Assembly: GCA_008694505.1 (NCBI GenBank) | Contig: VZDJ01007755.1 | Location: 16,962,897 to 17,026,896, forward strand | Reading direction: 5' to 3' | Length of the DNA: 64,000 bases | From: Cyanoderma ruficeps | Lineage: Eukaryota; Chordata; Aves; Passeriformes; Timaliidae | Shown here: positions 1 through 13,932 of the stretch, piece after piece | Numbering within the stretch: the first letter of the stretch is position 1 | Layout: each line of letters begins with the position of its first letter | Notes under the pieces: generated by a model | The model's input: only the letters and a program-made list of their open reading frames with translations | The model's database searches: none | What the model was told of the DNA's origin: nothing | Program-made: the position numbers and the translations under genes

Positions 1-3000
1 CAAAATTTTAATCACTGCGAGGGGTAACTAAACACACTGCAGTGCAGACTTCCACTATCCCACAGATGTAAGGTCACTGCATTACAGAGGAATTAATTCA
101 GAATCAATTTTAAGCTCAGGGACACTCAGTTTTGAACACCTGAGCTGGGAAAGAGAAGATACAACCCATGGCCATTTGTCCTACAGCTGCAATTCCCTCT
201 TATGCCTGTTAAAAACCAAAAAATATACATTCACACATTTTCAGCTATAGGTAAGTAAAGAGCTTTATTTGAACATCCTGGGCTTAGCTTGAAGATGTCA
301 ATATTCAAATTCGTTTAAAAAACTTATTTTTCAAAAATACACTACAGTCACCATTGGCACCTACCATCTGTAAGTACAAAACTACCAATTTTTTTTCTCC
401 ATTAAAGTTTAAACTAGAGGTTAGAAGAAAAAGTGATCTCAAAACCACAAAATATGTTTGAAGAAGTTGATATTCTTTTCTTTTTTAAAGATGATAATAT
501 TGCTAATCAAGTAGCACCTCACAGAAAAATAAACCTAGTGAACCAGTTGCTTAGGTTTTTTGTGGGAATATGAAGGAAGACTATCCAAGGTTGAACTCAC
601 TTAAATTGGAACAGCCCAGAAGCCAGGCAGTGGCTTTGATTCCATCACCCCTCACAAAGCAGGGGAGATAAGTCAATAAACTGACCCTTTAAGAACCGTC
701 TAGTTCAGTAATTGTCATTGGTATCCAGTTGGCACTAAAAAAAAGTAGTCATGATCATGACCTTTGCATTTCTAAAAACATTAGCCATTGTCATGAGGAA
801 GACCCCTTTGGCCTCATAATTCACATGCTGTTAACAACCAGCAAGAACACAGTGTGTGTGTCAGTTACTAAATAATGTAAGAAAAATAGGGTGTCACGCT
901 CATACCTCCCTGTTCCTATGCACATCCATAAGCATTCAACTAACCTGTATCACACTCAAATCTTTAGAAAGATTAACTTTAATCCATTTTTTATATTCAT
1001 GGGATATTTTCAACTATATTATTACTACTTTGGGGTAAGATAAAGGATTACTTGGCTTATTTGTATTATTTCTATTTATTTCGAACTATTTTTGTGTGTC
1101 TGGCTTCCAAGAGAAACATGTCTCATATCACACGTTTTCTGCCAAGAACCTCTTAAACTCACAATTCCTGATGCAAATGAAACAGAGGAACAGAGCTCTG
1201 AAAAATATTTCAGCTTCTCAATATTCATGAGGAAACTTAGCCAGTTAGGCAGGATATTTGACTGTGTAATGATAGTACAACAGGAAGCCACTGGAAGGGC
1301 TGATCCTAACCACATCCAAAATACAGTAAACATTTGAAATCAGAGTTTATTAACAAAGAAAGAGACAAATCTTTAGGAAACTAGCTTCTTCAGTTCTGGC
1401 ACTCCTGGAATTGCTTGTTAATGCTTAATTTTATTACCTATAAAACCAACATGGTGCAGACAAGGCTTCATCTGGCTCACTGCCTGCAGAAAATGCACTG
1501 TGAGCAAAGAGCAGATCTGGAACACTTTCCGTAGCCCACCTCCCCCAAAAGTGTTTTCACACAGCGACCCACACTAATCAAAGAAAAACAGTGGAGTGGT
1601 CAGATCAACCTAAAACAGACACACCTGAAAGTCAGATCACAAGCTGCTTTCCCTAAGTCACACAGTGGCCAACAGCAGATACTCAGAGAAGAACACAAAC
1701 TCTGAGATTTTCCTGCCATCGTAAGTATCTGAAATATTCTCCCAACCTCCACTGATCTGCAGCTCAAGGCCCATTTAACAAGAACCATCAATTTATCCAG
1801 CTGCTTTAGAAAGTATCATGCCTGGGACCTGAGGAAGGAGTGCCAAAGCCCACCTCACACTGGTAATTATCACCTTTTGTTGGCATTCAGCACAGCCCCT
1901 GCTAATTTCATTTGATGCTCCTCAGTTCTTTTCCTACAGAAGACACAAACAGCTCTCACGTTCTGCCCCACAGTATTTTATGGACCTCAGCTTTCTGACT
2001 TGCAGGGCTGAAGTCTAATCAGTGTAGTTGATCCTTACATAATAGTAGTTGTTCTGCACTTGGATTGACCTTATTTCTTTCTCTGTATTTTTTTCCAATC
2101 TTAATATGTGTTATCACAGCCCAAGAGGAAGGAGACAAATTGCATGTAACCTTCACGATGTAGGTATCCTAAAGATGCATGTGCATGGCAGAATAATTTT
2201 GACTTCCTTTCCTTTGGTTCCCTTTTTTTTCCCCCACTAATGCCTCAACATTTGATTTTCTTTGTCTTTTCTCCGTATCATTACAGACTATTAAGCTAGC
2301 ACGTGAACAGCACCCTCCATTACAAACTCAAGACATTGTTTCTGAGCAGTAGCCCATTCAGAGCATCTATACAAAACTGAAACACATCCCATGACCTTTC
2401 TAAGATATATACTGAAGTATTTCTGAAAGAGAACATGGTATATTCCCTGAACTGCTATTCCAGTACATCACCAGGATGGAAAAACAGTAGGACAACTGGA
2501 ATTTGGCTCCATCCTTCCTCTTCTGTTATTACAGTATGATTGTGTGTTACTGTGGTTTGCAGTGAGAAGGAAGATATTGCATGTGAAAGAGAGATAATAA
2601 AGCATAGGCCAAATTAAGCAGACTTGGAATTCTGCATGTGGCAGCTGAACAGCCCAGGAACACTGACAAACCTCTTTGCCAACTCATTCTGAAATTTCAT
2701 ACAAATCTGTGTTGTGTTCAACTAGAGCAAGTGTGTACTAAGTAATAGGTTTCATTAGAGAAATTTCACTACAAAAGAGGATTAAATCGTCACCATGTGA
2801 AAACCAGAAGATAAGGTGGATTTCTCCTCTCTCTTCTCCTGAAGGCTGGCAAAGATCAGTGAAATTAAACACTGCCCAAGGCAATTGTTAAAAGCAGTTT
2901 GGCCATTAAAGTCATGTCATCTGGTGACCCAACTGACCTACATTAAACCCAGGCTAAAGGGCAATGTCATCTTTCTTTTCCTATAGATAGCATGACTTGG

Positions 3001-6000
3001 CATCTTCAGCACAGATGGAAGGCAACCCCCTCGGCCTTCTGGTTTCCATGCTGCAAACCAAAGTCAGTTGCAACCAATCTTTTGTACTTATTTGGCCTTT
3101 GGAGTACTTTAGTTTTGTGAAACAGAGCTGAAAACCACCAAATTTCCTCCCATAAGGTTATTAAACCAATACCTATCTATCCAGAGGCTGTAGCACTCCA
3201 TTCACTTAATGAAGCAAAAAGATTAATAGGCTAATGCAAATATTACAAAAACTGTCTATTTAATGATCACTGGATACATTCAGTTTAGATAGTCTGAATA
3301 AATGAGATGTGATAATAATTTTTCTATTATAACACTGTGTCAGATGAAGAGGTTACTCAACTAATAATTTACTTTAGCTATAATGCATAACCAACAGCTT
3401 TTCCACTCAGATTTGAGAGCTGCCATGTCAAAAATGGGGCATTCTTTAAGAATTTTGTGTGGAAATTCCACAAAGCCAGTTTATAGGAAAAAAAAAGAGG
3501 ATGAGAAAAGAATAGGTTTGTACTGCTTTTTATCAGTCTCTTATGCAGTTACTGAGGAGAACCCCCCAACTTATTCAGTCACTGTCTCTTATATAGCAAA
3601 TGTTCAGCACAAGGTGCTTGAAGATACAAAGTAGTTTAATCTTGCAGCCTTAAAAGGGTTCTTGAATTATTTCTGTGTTCTGCTCTCCCGAAGAAAACCA
3701 CTTCATCAAAACCCAAAGAATATTCTTACATTTCATTCCATCTCTCTTCAGTGTGGGCTGCAAGACACAACACTTATTTATGTTGCAAGAACTTTCTTGT
3801 TTGCCAACAAAAGACACTTTGAAGAGCTTACAGTGTGCTAGAAATTAAATGTATAGCTTGATCCTGCAATGTCTGTGCCTCTTCAGCCATCATTGTCAAT
3901 GAGAATAAACTGGTAGGCTGCCTAATGGCTCAGGAGAACAGAATTTGCATCTTCTGCAGATAATGCAAATTTATAACTCATTTATGTTTCATACTATGCT
4001 ATTAGTCTAGAAATTATATGTCTGCTAAAGCATTAAGTTGTTTTTATCCACAAAGAATAAAAGTAATTCCCTCGTTTGAGCCAGCAGCACACTAAACATT
4101 CCAGCAACTAATTCATCCTGTTGGTTTTACCCGCACTTTCAGTCTCCAAAATCTTTTAAGACAACTGCAGAAACACATGCCATATGTAAGAATGCAAACA
4201 GCTACATCAACTCCCAGTTTAACTCCAATTTGCTTTTAACAGCCAAACCATGCAGAAAAAGAAAACCCTCCTGTTTTCTCTGGTGCTCAACCACAGTTGG
4301 TTCTTACTGAGGTAAACACCCTTTACCTCACTGAAGGGTAAGTAACTTACTGTGGAAAGATCTAGAGGTAAGAAAGAAGTGAATTCTTCTGGCTGCTATT
4401 TAAAAATAAGAGCATTGAAACATTTTTCACTAAAACAAAACCAAACAAAATCAAAAAATCAAACAACAACAAATGCAATGCTTTAAAAAAAATTAAATCA
4501 AGGTTATCAAGCTCTGATCTCAAATTCACTGTCAAGGCTGCACTCTTAGTTATGAAGCACTCAGTAGAATCTCCTAGAATCTAATCAGTGACCAGCACTT
4601 TGAAGGGAAGAACATGTACCTAATGACTCACTGAAGTTTTAGTTCCATATAATCATTACTAACATATTTCAGTTTGTCTGAAATAATTATTTTGAAGAGA
4701 AAGGAGCCTATCCAACAGAAACCTTTCTTAAGATTATCATGAAAGGAAGTTTTCAACAGGAATTTAAAATGGAATCTAAAAAGTTGACCAAAAAGGGGTA
4801 AAAATCATGCTCAAAAAAACCAAAAGTAGTAGCACTGATGAAAAAAATGGGTTGAAAAATATGTTTTTGTGCAAGACTTGCCTTTTGGATGGGGGACCAA
4901 AAGAAGAAAGGAGCAAACTTGATCTTCATTAACAAAGTGGAAAGAACCTTTGATGCCCATACAAATGCTTTTAAATGATATTTGGTTATATTTGGAATGT
5001 CAAAGCAGCCAAAAAGCACCCTGATATTCTCCCCGCTCCCTGAAGTAGAGGCCCACCTCAGACTCCTCTGAAAAGCTCCATACATCAGAGATGGGTGGAT
5101 GTTCACTCCTGCTCCAGAAGGACGGAAGATATTATTACAGGATGGAAAAATTCTGCCAGAGGGGTGCCACAGCCTCCTGCCACATTAGCTTTCAATGACT
5201 ATCCCAAGTTTGGGAAACAGCAGTATGACTTTTCTATTTTATTTATTTTTAAAAAACAATTTATTGTGGACCCTTCTGCATTCAAGTCTGTCCTAAAAAA
5301 CCTTACACTTCAGAGACCTTTTTTTTTCCTCCAAATAAGGAATTTACAAGCCCTCCTAGTAAGCTTACAACTGACACATGTTGAATACTGGTAGCTTTGG
5401 ATCTCAAAAGCTTCACAAAACACTAATAATAAATTTCTTTTCTCCCCTGGTTCTACAACTTTCAAAAAACTTAAAGAAGCACTGAAAGTATGACAACAGG
5501 TTTAAACAAGTCTAAAAAACCCCATAAAAACAAAATTAAAAAATTAATAAACAATTGTAATTATACAGTGCACTGCATAATTTTTTTGAGTTGCATACCT
5601 TATGTCTTTTATGCATCATACATCTTTTTAAGTGAGGTGGAAGGAATATGACCTTTCCTTCAGTAATCTCACATAAGTATACCTATTTTCATACATACAT
5701 ATATATTCATTAATTCAGCCTTTTGTATGTACCAGAAAAATTTAAATCTTGTTATATATAAATGGCTTATTATAAAGCTAAACGTTAACAGCCACTTTGA
5801 TGTCAAATCACACCTTTGTCCAGGGCAATGCAACAACCACAAGTGCAAAACTATTAAGGAAATGACCTGATCAAATTAAAGGCTTCTCTACAAACACTTT
5901 AAAATGATAACTTGTGAGAGCTGCGTGCCAAGCACCTTCTGTCCTTGGTTGCAGGGACTAATTCAGTCTGCATTCGACTTCACCCCTCTGGCGTCAGCCA

Positions 6001-9000
6001 CCCATCTGTCACCTCCCTTCTTCTGGGGTAATCTGCTCTGTACTTATCTGAACACAAGGCTCCTAAGTCTTGTCCACCTCAAGAAAGTTACCTCTTGCTG
6101 ATATTGGGGGTAGAGATGGTTGAGACAAGACATGTGCCTGGCTGAGCACAAACCACTGTCAGCAGCATCTGCAAGACTGTAATAAAATGGTGCTCAACAG
6201 GGCCCCCACTTATGCTTGCAAAGAAACTATATTTAACTGCAAATAAGCAGCAATAAAGTTGTTTCATATAACCTACCCTTATTAAAAAAGTGGTCTAAGG
6301 GCATACTCTGAGTCTTGCCCAGATGAAGACAGCATGGACACTGGTGATGATTCACTTTAGCACCATGGGGATCTCACCTACTGCATGGGTTGGTCCATTA
6401 CAGGGCACTACAGTCTATGGCAAAAGACTCATTTCAAGGACACTCAGGGAGAACAGTACCTGCATTTTCCCAGTCTAGCAGAATTCTTCTCAACTGGAAA
6501 CATTTTATTTCTGTCAGGCAAAGTAGAATCATTATACACTATACCTCAGCTGCATAGCACAAATTATCATGTAAAGACTTCACTACTTTCACCAATTTTT
6601 TTAAAAAAATAGTTCTCCTAGCATAGATGCTAAGGATTTTTGCTGCAGCAATACACTAATTTTCAAGAAAACAGCAGGTACTAAATAAATTTAAATATCG
6701 TGTTCTCAGACATACATTTACAAACCTGACCATCTCATCTATAATCCATTTTTCCAGTGAAGATGTGAACAAGCATATTTCTGCTTGATCTAAATGGACA
6801 CAGAGGAGCATCAATAAAGTGTGTTCAAGTACAAGAGTTCTGCATATAGTTAAGCTTTGTTAGAAAAAAAGTAATTTTTTCCTCAGTTGCTTAATTTTTC
6901 CAGGATGATTTCACAGATACAGTAGGCAACACAGCTTACAAGATTTTGGTCACTGTCTCAGATGTAGTATAAGCAGAGAGGCAATACCCTGACACAAACA
7001 CAAACTTCAGTTTCTTCACAGTTCTGTTGTCAAAAATGGCATTAAGTCACATTTGGTACACCTCACATCTCTATCCAGAGTTCTGTAATTAACTAGCTTT
7101 TAAAAAAAGCATTTTCCTGGGTCTAAAATCCCTACACTAAACCAGCATGACATTTTGTACATTTGTAGCACTGAAAATTTAAACAAGGGAAGGTAATTGA
7201 TTCATTACATCTACTTCTACTATATTTCTTTTTGTATTTTTTGGTCACCATTTCAAAAGGCATTGTTTAAATTGCCTTAATCTGCAAACAGCAACAATAA
7301 GTGTAGCAAATACTTGACAATGAAGATGTAAAGCCTCTAAAAACCTGTTACCTTAGTAACCATGGGAATGCAGGAGAATAAGAATACATGCAGTGTCAGG
7401 ACATCATTTTGGATTCCACAGGGTCTGGGTTGAAATACAGTCAGCTTTCATTAGCTTTTTGTTTTTCCCAGTAGGTCCTTGGACTTTGAAACAAAACCTG
7501 AATGACAGCTATGAGCAATTCCAGCCTCACTCCTCATCAGCCACACCAAACAAACAGCTCTTCACTGTGAACCCCCCTCCTTTGCACCCAACATGCCCCG
7601 AAACAAACATTTATGCTGATGACCCTTCTGGATATCACTAATAAATTGCATTCCAAAAAAGAAGAGTAAAACGAAGACCCACTTTCATGGTACTTAGATA
7701 ATCAACTTTAAGCAAATGTACTGCAAGAAAAATAAAAAGTCAGCACATCCTCCCAGGGTATTTCCGTAACCCCACAGTTTATAACAGGCTTTACAGAGTA
7801 TGTTAATTCAACACCAACACTAAGAAGAATTTAGCTGGTCATTTAACTAACACTTTATTTCCATTTTACTCATGAAGGGGGAAAAGAAAATAAAGAAGAT
7901 AAAGAATTGAGATCCTTGCCTCTACCCCCACCAATGTCTGTTGGGAAGCTTGTGGTCAAGACTGAACAGAACAAAGATCTCCCAGCTGCTGGCTTTAGCC
8001 GGTTTAATTTTAGTTCCATCCCCTTACTCTTTGCTGCTATCTAGTCACTTAGGAAAGCAATCTGAAAAAGACTCCAGGCAAAACCATTTGAAAAATGAGC
8101 AAGAAATTCAACCTCATGAGAACAAGGGTGGGGAAGGAATCATATCTTTGCTCAGCAAAGGAAAGAAAAAAAATGTAGAAATATTGGTCTGCTTGGTCAT
8201 CTTGTGATGACAAAAATCTTTGCATCAAAAAGCCTGGAAAGTAACAGTAGTTCAGAGACACTGCTTTGCCTTACATTGGTTCACGTCTCTTTCAACTAAT
8301 AAGGTATTCCTTTTCCATTCACAGAAAGTGCCATTCCAGGATAACACTGACACATGTAAGAGTTACATCCTCCACTTATTTGCAGTCTTCTGCAGTCCTT
8401 TACCCATATATATATAAAGCAGCATAAGACAGAAGCAACACTCGTTTAACATGCAATAGTCCAGATTCTCTGGTTTTATACTACATTATATGAAGTGCCT
8501 GGATCACATTAAAGATTATTAGTAAACACTGACTTCACACTTTCAAAGCACTGCTCACAGAGCAAAACAGCAGTGTATCTCCAGGCAACTGCAACCTACA
8601 AGTCAAATCACAAAGACGATCTAGATTAAATCAAATCAGTCACTATGTATGGAAGAACACTTTCTAATCCACTCACATGTTTTTTAGATAAATATGGGAG
8701 CTGCTATTCCCCACTCCTGAGTGGGAAATGGACTAATCTCTACAAAGGAAAGCATGCTCATAAGAACATTGCACCAGTAGGTTACAAAAGAGCACATTTT
8801 ATTCAGAGATACGCAGAAAATAGGTTTTGAGACATTATCTTAGACCTCAGAACATTAAGCAAAGATTAGAGGATGAGTACATCCCAGTATGCCCAAGGCC
8901 TGGAGCTCTTTTAAAGGTAAGTGTTCACCAAAGCTGTAACTTCTAACATAGAATAGGGCTGTGGTAGACCAGGAAGTAATTGGCCATGTAACTCCATTGA

Positions 9001-12000
9001 AGAACATGGGGGTTTTCCTTTCCAAAGTTAAGTTTCAGTTCTGTAGTTTCAGAAAGCTATTTGCTGGACACAAAAGGCTCTCTAAAAGCCGGGGGGGTTT
9101 TTGTTGTTTCCTCCCTGAAAAGCCTGTCAGTGGTGCTGACGGCCATAGCTTCCTAGAAGGCAGGCTCAGCACTTGCACCTTTGATACACGTGGTTTTGCA
9201 GTTGGGGGTTTTAGCTGGGGAGGAAAGGGTTGCGTCATTCTTATCCTTACAGCATAAAGTCACCGCTACAGTGCCCAAGCTCTGCTCTGCTAACCACAAA
9301 CAGGCCTTTTTATCACAAGAGAGGAAGATTTCTCAAACTCATATTATGGATGGCACTGCTGTTCTGTACGTGGCTGCTGAATCAGAACTGCAGTAGGGAC
9401 ACTGTAACAATGACATACCTGAAGCACATACATGAACCCACCAAGCATGGAGACCTCTCATAGCTCATCATGACCCTACCTCTGTGCTCCCCCTCCCAAA
9501 AGAAAATCCCTGCCAAACACCCTGACATTGAATAGTGGTTCTTCAGACTCTGGCTGACTGCATTCAGATGGGAAAAAAATGCACATAAATAATTCCATCC
9601 TTGCAAAAGCAACATGAGAAGGTGAATGCAAGCAGATGCCAGTCTTCTGCCAACCTCCTGGTCTAGAATTACTGCCCTCCTGTCTGTAGGGTAAGCCACA
9701 GGTGCTGTGCTTTCTGACTGGCAGATTTGGAGATGCTTTTATCTGCAAACAAAGGGGACATTGGATCTGTCCTAAGGGGAGAATTGCAGTACAACCCAGG
9801 CAGAGAAAGCACAAAGACAAGTGCAGGACTGTATTCTAACTGCTATGCCATCTGCACAGGCCATGGACTCAGCTGCTTACCCCAGATGCTGGAAGAACTG
9901 GATTTTTTGTCAGTTCTCTACAATTTGAGTCACACAGCTTAGTAATGCTCTTGTAAGGGTTCCAAGAAAACCTGGATCAGAACAACCACTCATCATCTTC
10001 TCTAGGTCAGACACAAAAAGTGTGTTCCATATATCTAGAATAGGGCTTCATTTTTCGTTTATTTCAAGTCTGAAATAAAATTTCCAGGATTTTTTTTCCC
10101 CCCTTCATGAAACTAAGTCTGCAAAAAGAAGCAAAATTTAATCAGTTCTTAAAACAGTTCAGAACAGTTCCTTCACTGCCAAGTTTAAACTTTCAGGTCA
10201 ACATTGACCTAGTTGGCACTAGTTCTACAAATGATTTTTTTTAATCTCAGTATAACCTCAAGACAGACTGAAAATAGCCAAAAGGCATGTAGGTGGTAGC
10301 TATCACTTTCTAACAAAAAAAAACAGCTAAAAGATGCACATATGCATGTTCAAGTAATTTTTACACCCGTCCAATGTAAAATCCAAAAGTAGGCTTTCTC
10401 AACCTAAAAGAGAATGCATGTTTAAAAACACTTCACAGTACATTTGGCACTAGTGGTTTGTGGAGAAAAAAAAAATCCACTCAGTACTGATCACTTCCAC
10501 CCCCTTGTGTTACACTGCACCAAGCTTGGCATGCCAACTCAACAGGTAAACTGGATCAAGGAATTCATCCATCTGAAAAGTAACCTAGAAAACTATGTTG
10601 TTTTTCAAGTGGATCAGTTATGCCAGATCCCAGCACGCTTCAAATAGTCGCAAAGTAGGGGGAAAGGCTGAGACTGGGGTGAGGAAATGGGCAACCAACA
10701 AGGAGCAAGGGCTGATGGACCACAAGCCACAGCCTCATTCACACAGTTTGATATGAACCTCCCTTACTGAGCCAAATCACAGATGCAACTTTCTTTTAAA
10801 AGGATGGAAATCTCACAGGTATCTCTGATCCAACATTCACTAAATCAATGTTCAGTAGGCATACTGCCATTGGCTTCAAAAAGAGCTGAATCCACATGCA
10901 ACCAGGCCCATGCCGAAAGCTGCAGCCAACAGATCTCCTACCTGTGGAAAGCAATCTGGAAAGCATGTGGGAAAAATAGAAGAGAAAGTTTCTAACACCT
11001 CCAAGTCTGTGAAGTGACCTTTGGGAATTACCTCCAAATTTCATCTACTGAGTGACAAGTAGGCTAAACTCAAATAAGCAAAGACCCGTAAGATTCCAAG
11101 ACATTTGTATTGCAAGTCTTTCCTTCTCACCCTCCTCTGTAACACATCATCATGGAAATACTCCAGAAAAGAGTTTCAATGACTGAAGGAAATAACAGTG
11201 ACTATCATCTTCCTACTGCACTGGGGGACTTCACTAAGTTTTTTTTGCAGATATTACCTGTCTCTTTGTGTCATACATACCATAGTTCCCCTTCAGCAGA
11301 TACCTGGAACTATGAAATGCTTCTCTGAATGCTGAAATCCAGGGCAGGGAAGAAAATGGTATTGGAATGCTTTTAAATAATCACAGCTACAGAGGACACA
11401 CACATATTGGCATATGCATGTATCTTGCATGCATAAAACTAAAGGAAAAATACAGGCTTCTGCAATATAAATAAAACAGATGACTTAAAAATAACTTGAG
11501 TTCAAATCTATCCAGCACGTTACTACTGAGCAAACATCAGGAGGCAGTCAAACAGAGAATGATTTTCTGACAATTAAGCAAGAACAATAGCAAATATTCC
11601 ATTTGCAATTAAGAATCTGGGTTTTGTTTTCACAGAAACAGTGGGGATTTCTTCACTACTGACTTCAATTAACTTCTGCTCCCCCCCCACTGACAAAAGG
11701 CTTAATAGGTCCAAAACCATGGCTGCTTTTCCCCAACAATTTCAGACTGAAAAAAAACAGTTTATTACATCTTCTCTAAAAATACTTTAATTACATTTAT
11801 TACCATTGCCTACTGTACTGCAGGCGTTCCCAAAGAGCTAAAAACCAAAAAAACCAAAACCTCAACACAGACAAATAAATCCCAGTAAAACCACAGTCAG
11901 TAGCCTCAGAAAAACTGAAATCCCTTAAACGTTAAAAAAATTATTAAAATTAATAGGTCTGTTTTGTGGTTGCCACAAGGCAACCTGCTGATTCAGGGCA

Positions 12001-13057
12001 ATGTCACCAACAGTATTCTTATCTGTAAAGGGTAAGAATCAATTGTTTGACAGAAACAAAGGAGAGCTCAACAGGAAATCAACCAGCTTGGGACAGATGG
12101 TCACTGAATCAAGTTTCACCCCTCCCCTCTCCAAAAATAGGCTTAAGAGGCATTTTCTGTTACCAAGCAACAGCCCAAAGGAAGGCATAAATCTTTTCCT
12201 ACGTGTTACTCCCCTCCTCCCCGACACACATACATTTCAATCTACTAGGGCGGTATGTTTGTGGGTTTATTTTCCACATAACAGGTAGGAGGGTTTATCC
12301 TGTGCAAGGACAACGCCTTTCTGCATGTCCACTAGCCAGGCTTCCTTTTTTTTTAAAGGCAAGAAGGAGGTTAACTGTATCCATGCTATGAGAACTACCA
12401 AGGAGATGGGTTACAAGCAGGGATCCAATGCTAGTTAGTAACCCCTCCTTGTTCCGCCAAGGTGACCTGAGAAATTACTCCCTGCAGAGGGGAGCTCCTA
12501 ATCACTATTTTATATAAAACCAAGATGACCGTCATCATACCCTGACAAAAGGTCACCACCTCTTTTTTTTAAACTCATCAGAAAGCCCTGTACCTGCTTT
12601 AACCCGTGAAAATCCATAAAATTTAATTCCCAAAGAAAGTACCATATCTTTAATATAACACACCGACCAGCGGGCTTTTAAACTATTTGAATTTCAGGAG
12701 CATTAATTCTCTAGTATATCAAACATCCTAAGTGAGAATTGGGGTATGGGATGAGCAGGAAAGGATAATCAACATTTACTATTCTGATTAGCCAGAGGAG
12801 GAAAGAAGGGGCTGGAGTGGGGGGTGGGATGGAGGGGAAAAAGAGACCCGAGGAGGCTGTTTGCAGAGATCAGGGAGTAGGGGGAGGGGACCAGAGCCCG
12901 GGGGTGAAGGACAGCACCTCTGAAATTCAGATTAGCATCCAGGGAACGAACCGGTTTGTTTGACCCCTCTATCACACAAACCGGGAACAGACCGGCAGCC
13001 AGCAAGAAGAGATGGGAGTTAAATTTAGCAACACAAAGAGTAATCTGCAATGAATTT
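1..13057. other. Non-coding DNA, no gene recognised
   Basis: I see no recognisable gene, RNA gene or confident mobile element in this AT-rich stretch. Open frames are short (at most 117 codons), overlap on both strands and resemble no protein I know. If the splice donor at 26138 is used, this is intron of a minus-strand gene. A 66-nt segment at 8851-8916 with splice-like borders on the plus strand is treated as a finding. A few AATAAA strings occur, as expected by chance in AT-rich DNA. Confidence 0.6.
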
Positions 13058-13088
13058 AAAAAAAAAAAAAAAAATTTACGATTAAAAN
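13058..13088. repeat. Poly-A run followed by assembly gap (N at 13088)
   Basis: A run of about 17 A is followed by a short AT-rich stretch and one N. No AATAAA precedes the A-run at the usual distance, so it is not evidently the tail of a retrocopy. The N looks like a gap placeholder next to a homopolymer, so local length is uncertain. Confidence 0.8.
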
Positions 13089-13833
13089 ACAGAAATTAAT
13101 TAAATGGGGAAGAAAAAGTCTCACTTCAGGAACAAACTGGGTAATCATCCTTCAAAAGCACAGAGCTTGGATTACTGCTGACACATACTTAGACTACTAA
13201 AACATATGGCCAATAAAAAAAAAAAAAAGAGGGGGTGTGGGGGGAGGGGAAAGGTTGTGACAGCATGTGGTCTGCAAGAGCTTTATTTACTCCCTCCTCA
13301 ACTACTGCTTCCTCTAACCAGCTGAAGACCTTCTGCAAGACACAGCCTATTTTCACTGGGTATTTCATCCACTCCTCTGACACCAGGGCAGATACCAGTT
13401 ACCATCACTGTGGTGGGTAAACACAGCCCTGGCCATGGGCTGCTTCACCGACCAAAGGCCTTGGACTTTCGAATCCATTTCACCACAAAGTCATCTCAGC
13501 GGAGACACTGCCCTGGCTCTCTGTGCATGGCAAATAGTTTTCACAGGCAAGCCTGAGACAGCGATGTCTAAATTCAATTAATTAAAATTAAGTTAATTGA
13601 AATTAAACAGAAGGTTTGAACACAAAAGCCAAATAGCTGCTTGCATGTATGCCAAGAATACCATTTGTTCTTTGAGGTCTAAAGCTTTCTGACAGAAGTA
13701 TGAAGCTTAGCAGCCCAAGGACCTGACTAGGAGACTTGAACTAAGGGCCCTTCAGGCTCAGCCATAAAAGACCTTAACAGTAAATCATTACTATCAAACG
13801 GTGCTTTAAAAACTCCCAGGCCAACAACATCCT
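13089..13833. other. Non-coding DNA, AT-rich inverted repeat
   Basis: No gene is seen. At 13573-13581 and 13593-13601 the sequence forms a perfect 9-bp inverted repeat (TTCAATTAA and TTAATTGAA) with an 11-base loop. AT-rich palindromes of this size arise often by chance, so no function is assigned. Confidence 0.6.
13214..13251 (+). repeat. A-run joined to G-rich low-complexity tract
   Basis: Fifteen A are followed directly by a purine tract with three G-runs of five, six and four bases. It falls one run short of a canonical four-run G-quadruplex motif on the plus strand. No gene context is visible. Confidence 0.7.
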
Positions 13834-13932
13834 TGGTTCAGAGAGAGGGAAACTGAGGCATGTAGAAGCCACATGCCATCTCTCAGTGGCAGAATTTGGA
13901 TCTTCCGCAGACCCAAGTCCACATTGTGATAT
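13834..13932 (-). mobile_element. MIR / CORE-SINE relic
   Basis: The plus strand reads GAAACTGAGGCA, then TCTCAGTGGCAGAATTTGGA, then CAGACCCAAGTCC. These elements match, in order and at about the right spacing, the complement of the MIR core and its flank (GGAAACTGAGGCA, AGTGGCAGAGC..GGATT, ACCCAGGTC). The element is therefore in minus orientation, strongly diverged and truncated. MIR-type SINEs are tRNA-derived, L2-mobilised and long dead; birds keep few copies. This is a pattern match by eye with no alignment score. Confidence 0.6.

Noticed and set aside
1640..1700. CCTAAGTCACACAGTGGCC as a possible second MIR relic
   Set aside because: Only one short landmark matches and the rest of the MIR order is missing.
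4753..5106. 117-codon minus-strand frame
   Set aside because: AT-rich chance frame with no family resemblance and no supporting splice or polyadenylation signals.
13465..13485. TTTCGAATCCA as a tRNA-gene B box
   Set aside because: The consensus GGTTCGANTCC is only partly met and no A box or cloverleaf can be formed around it.
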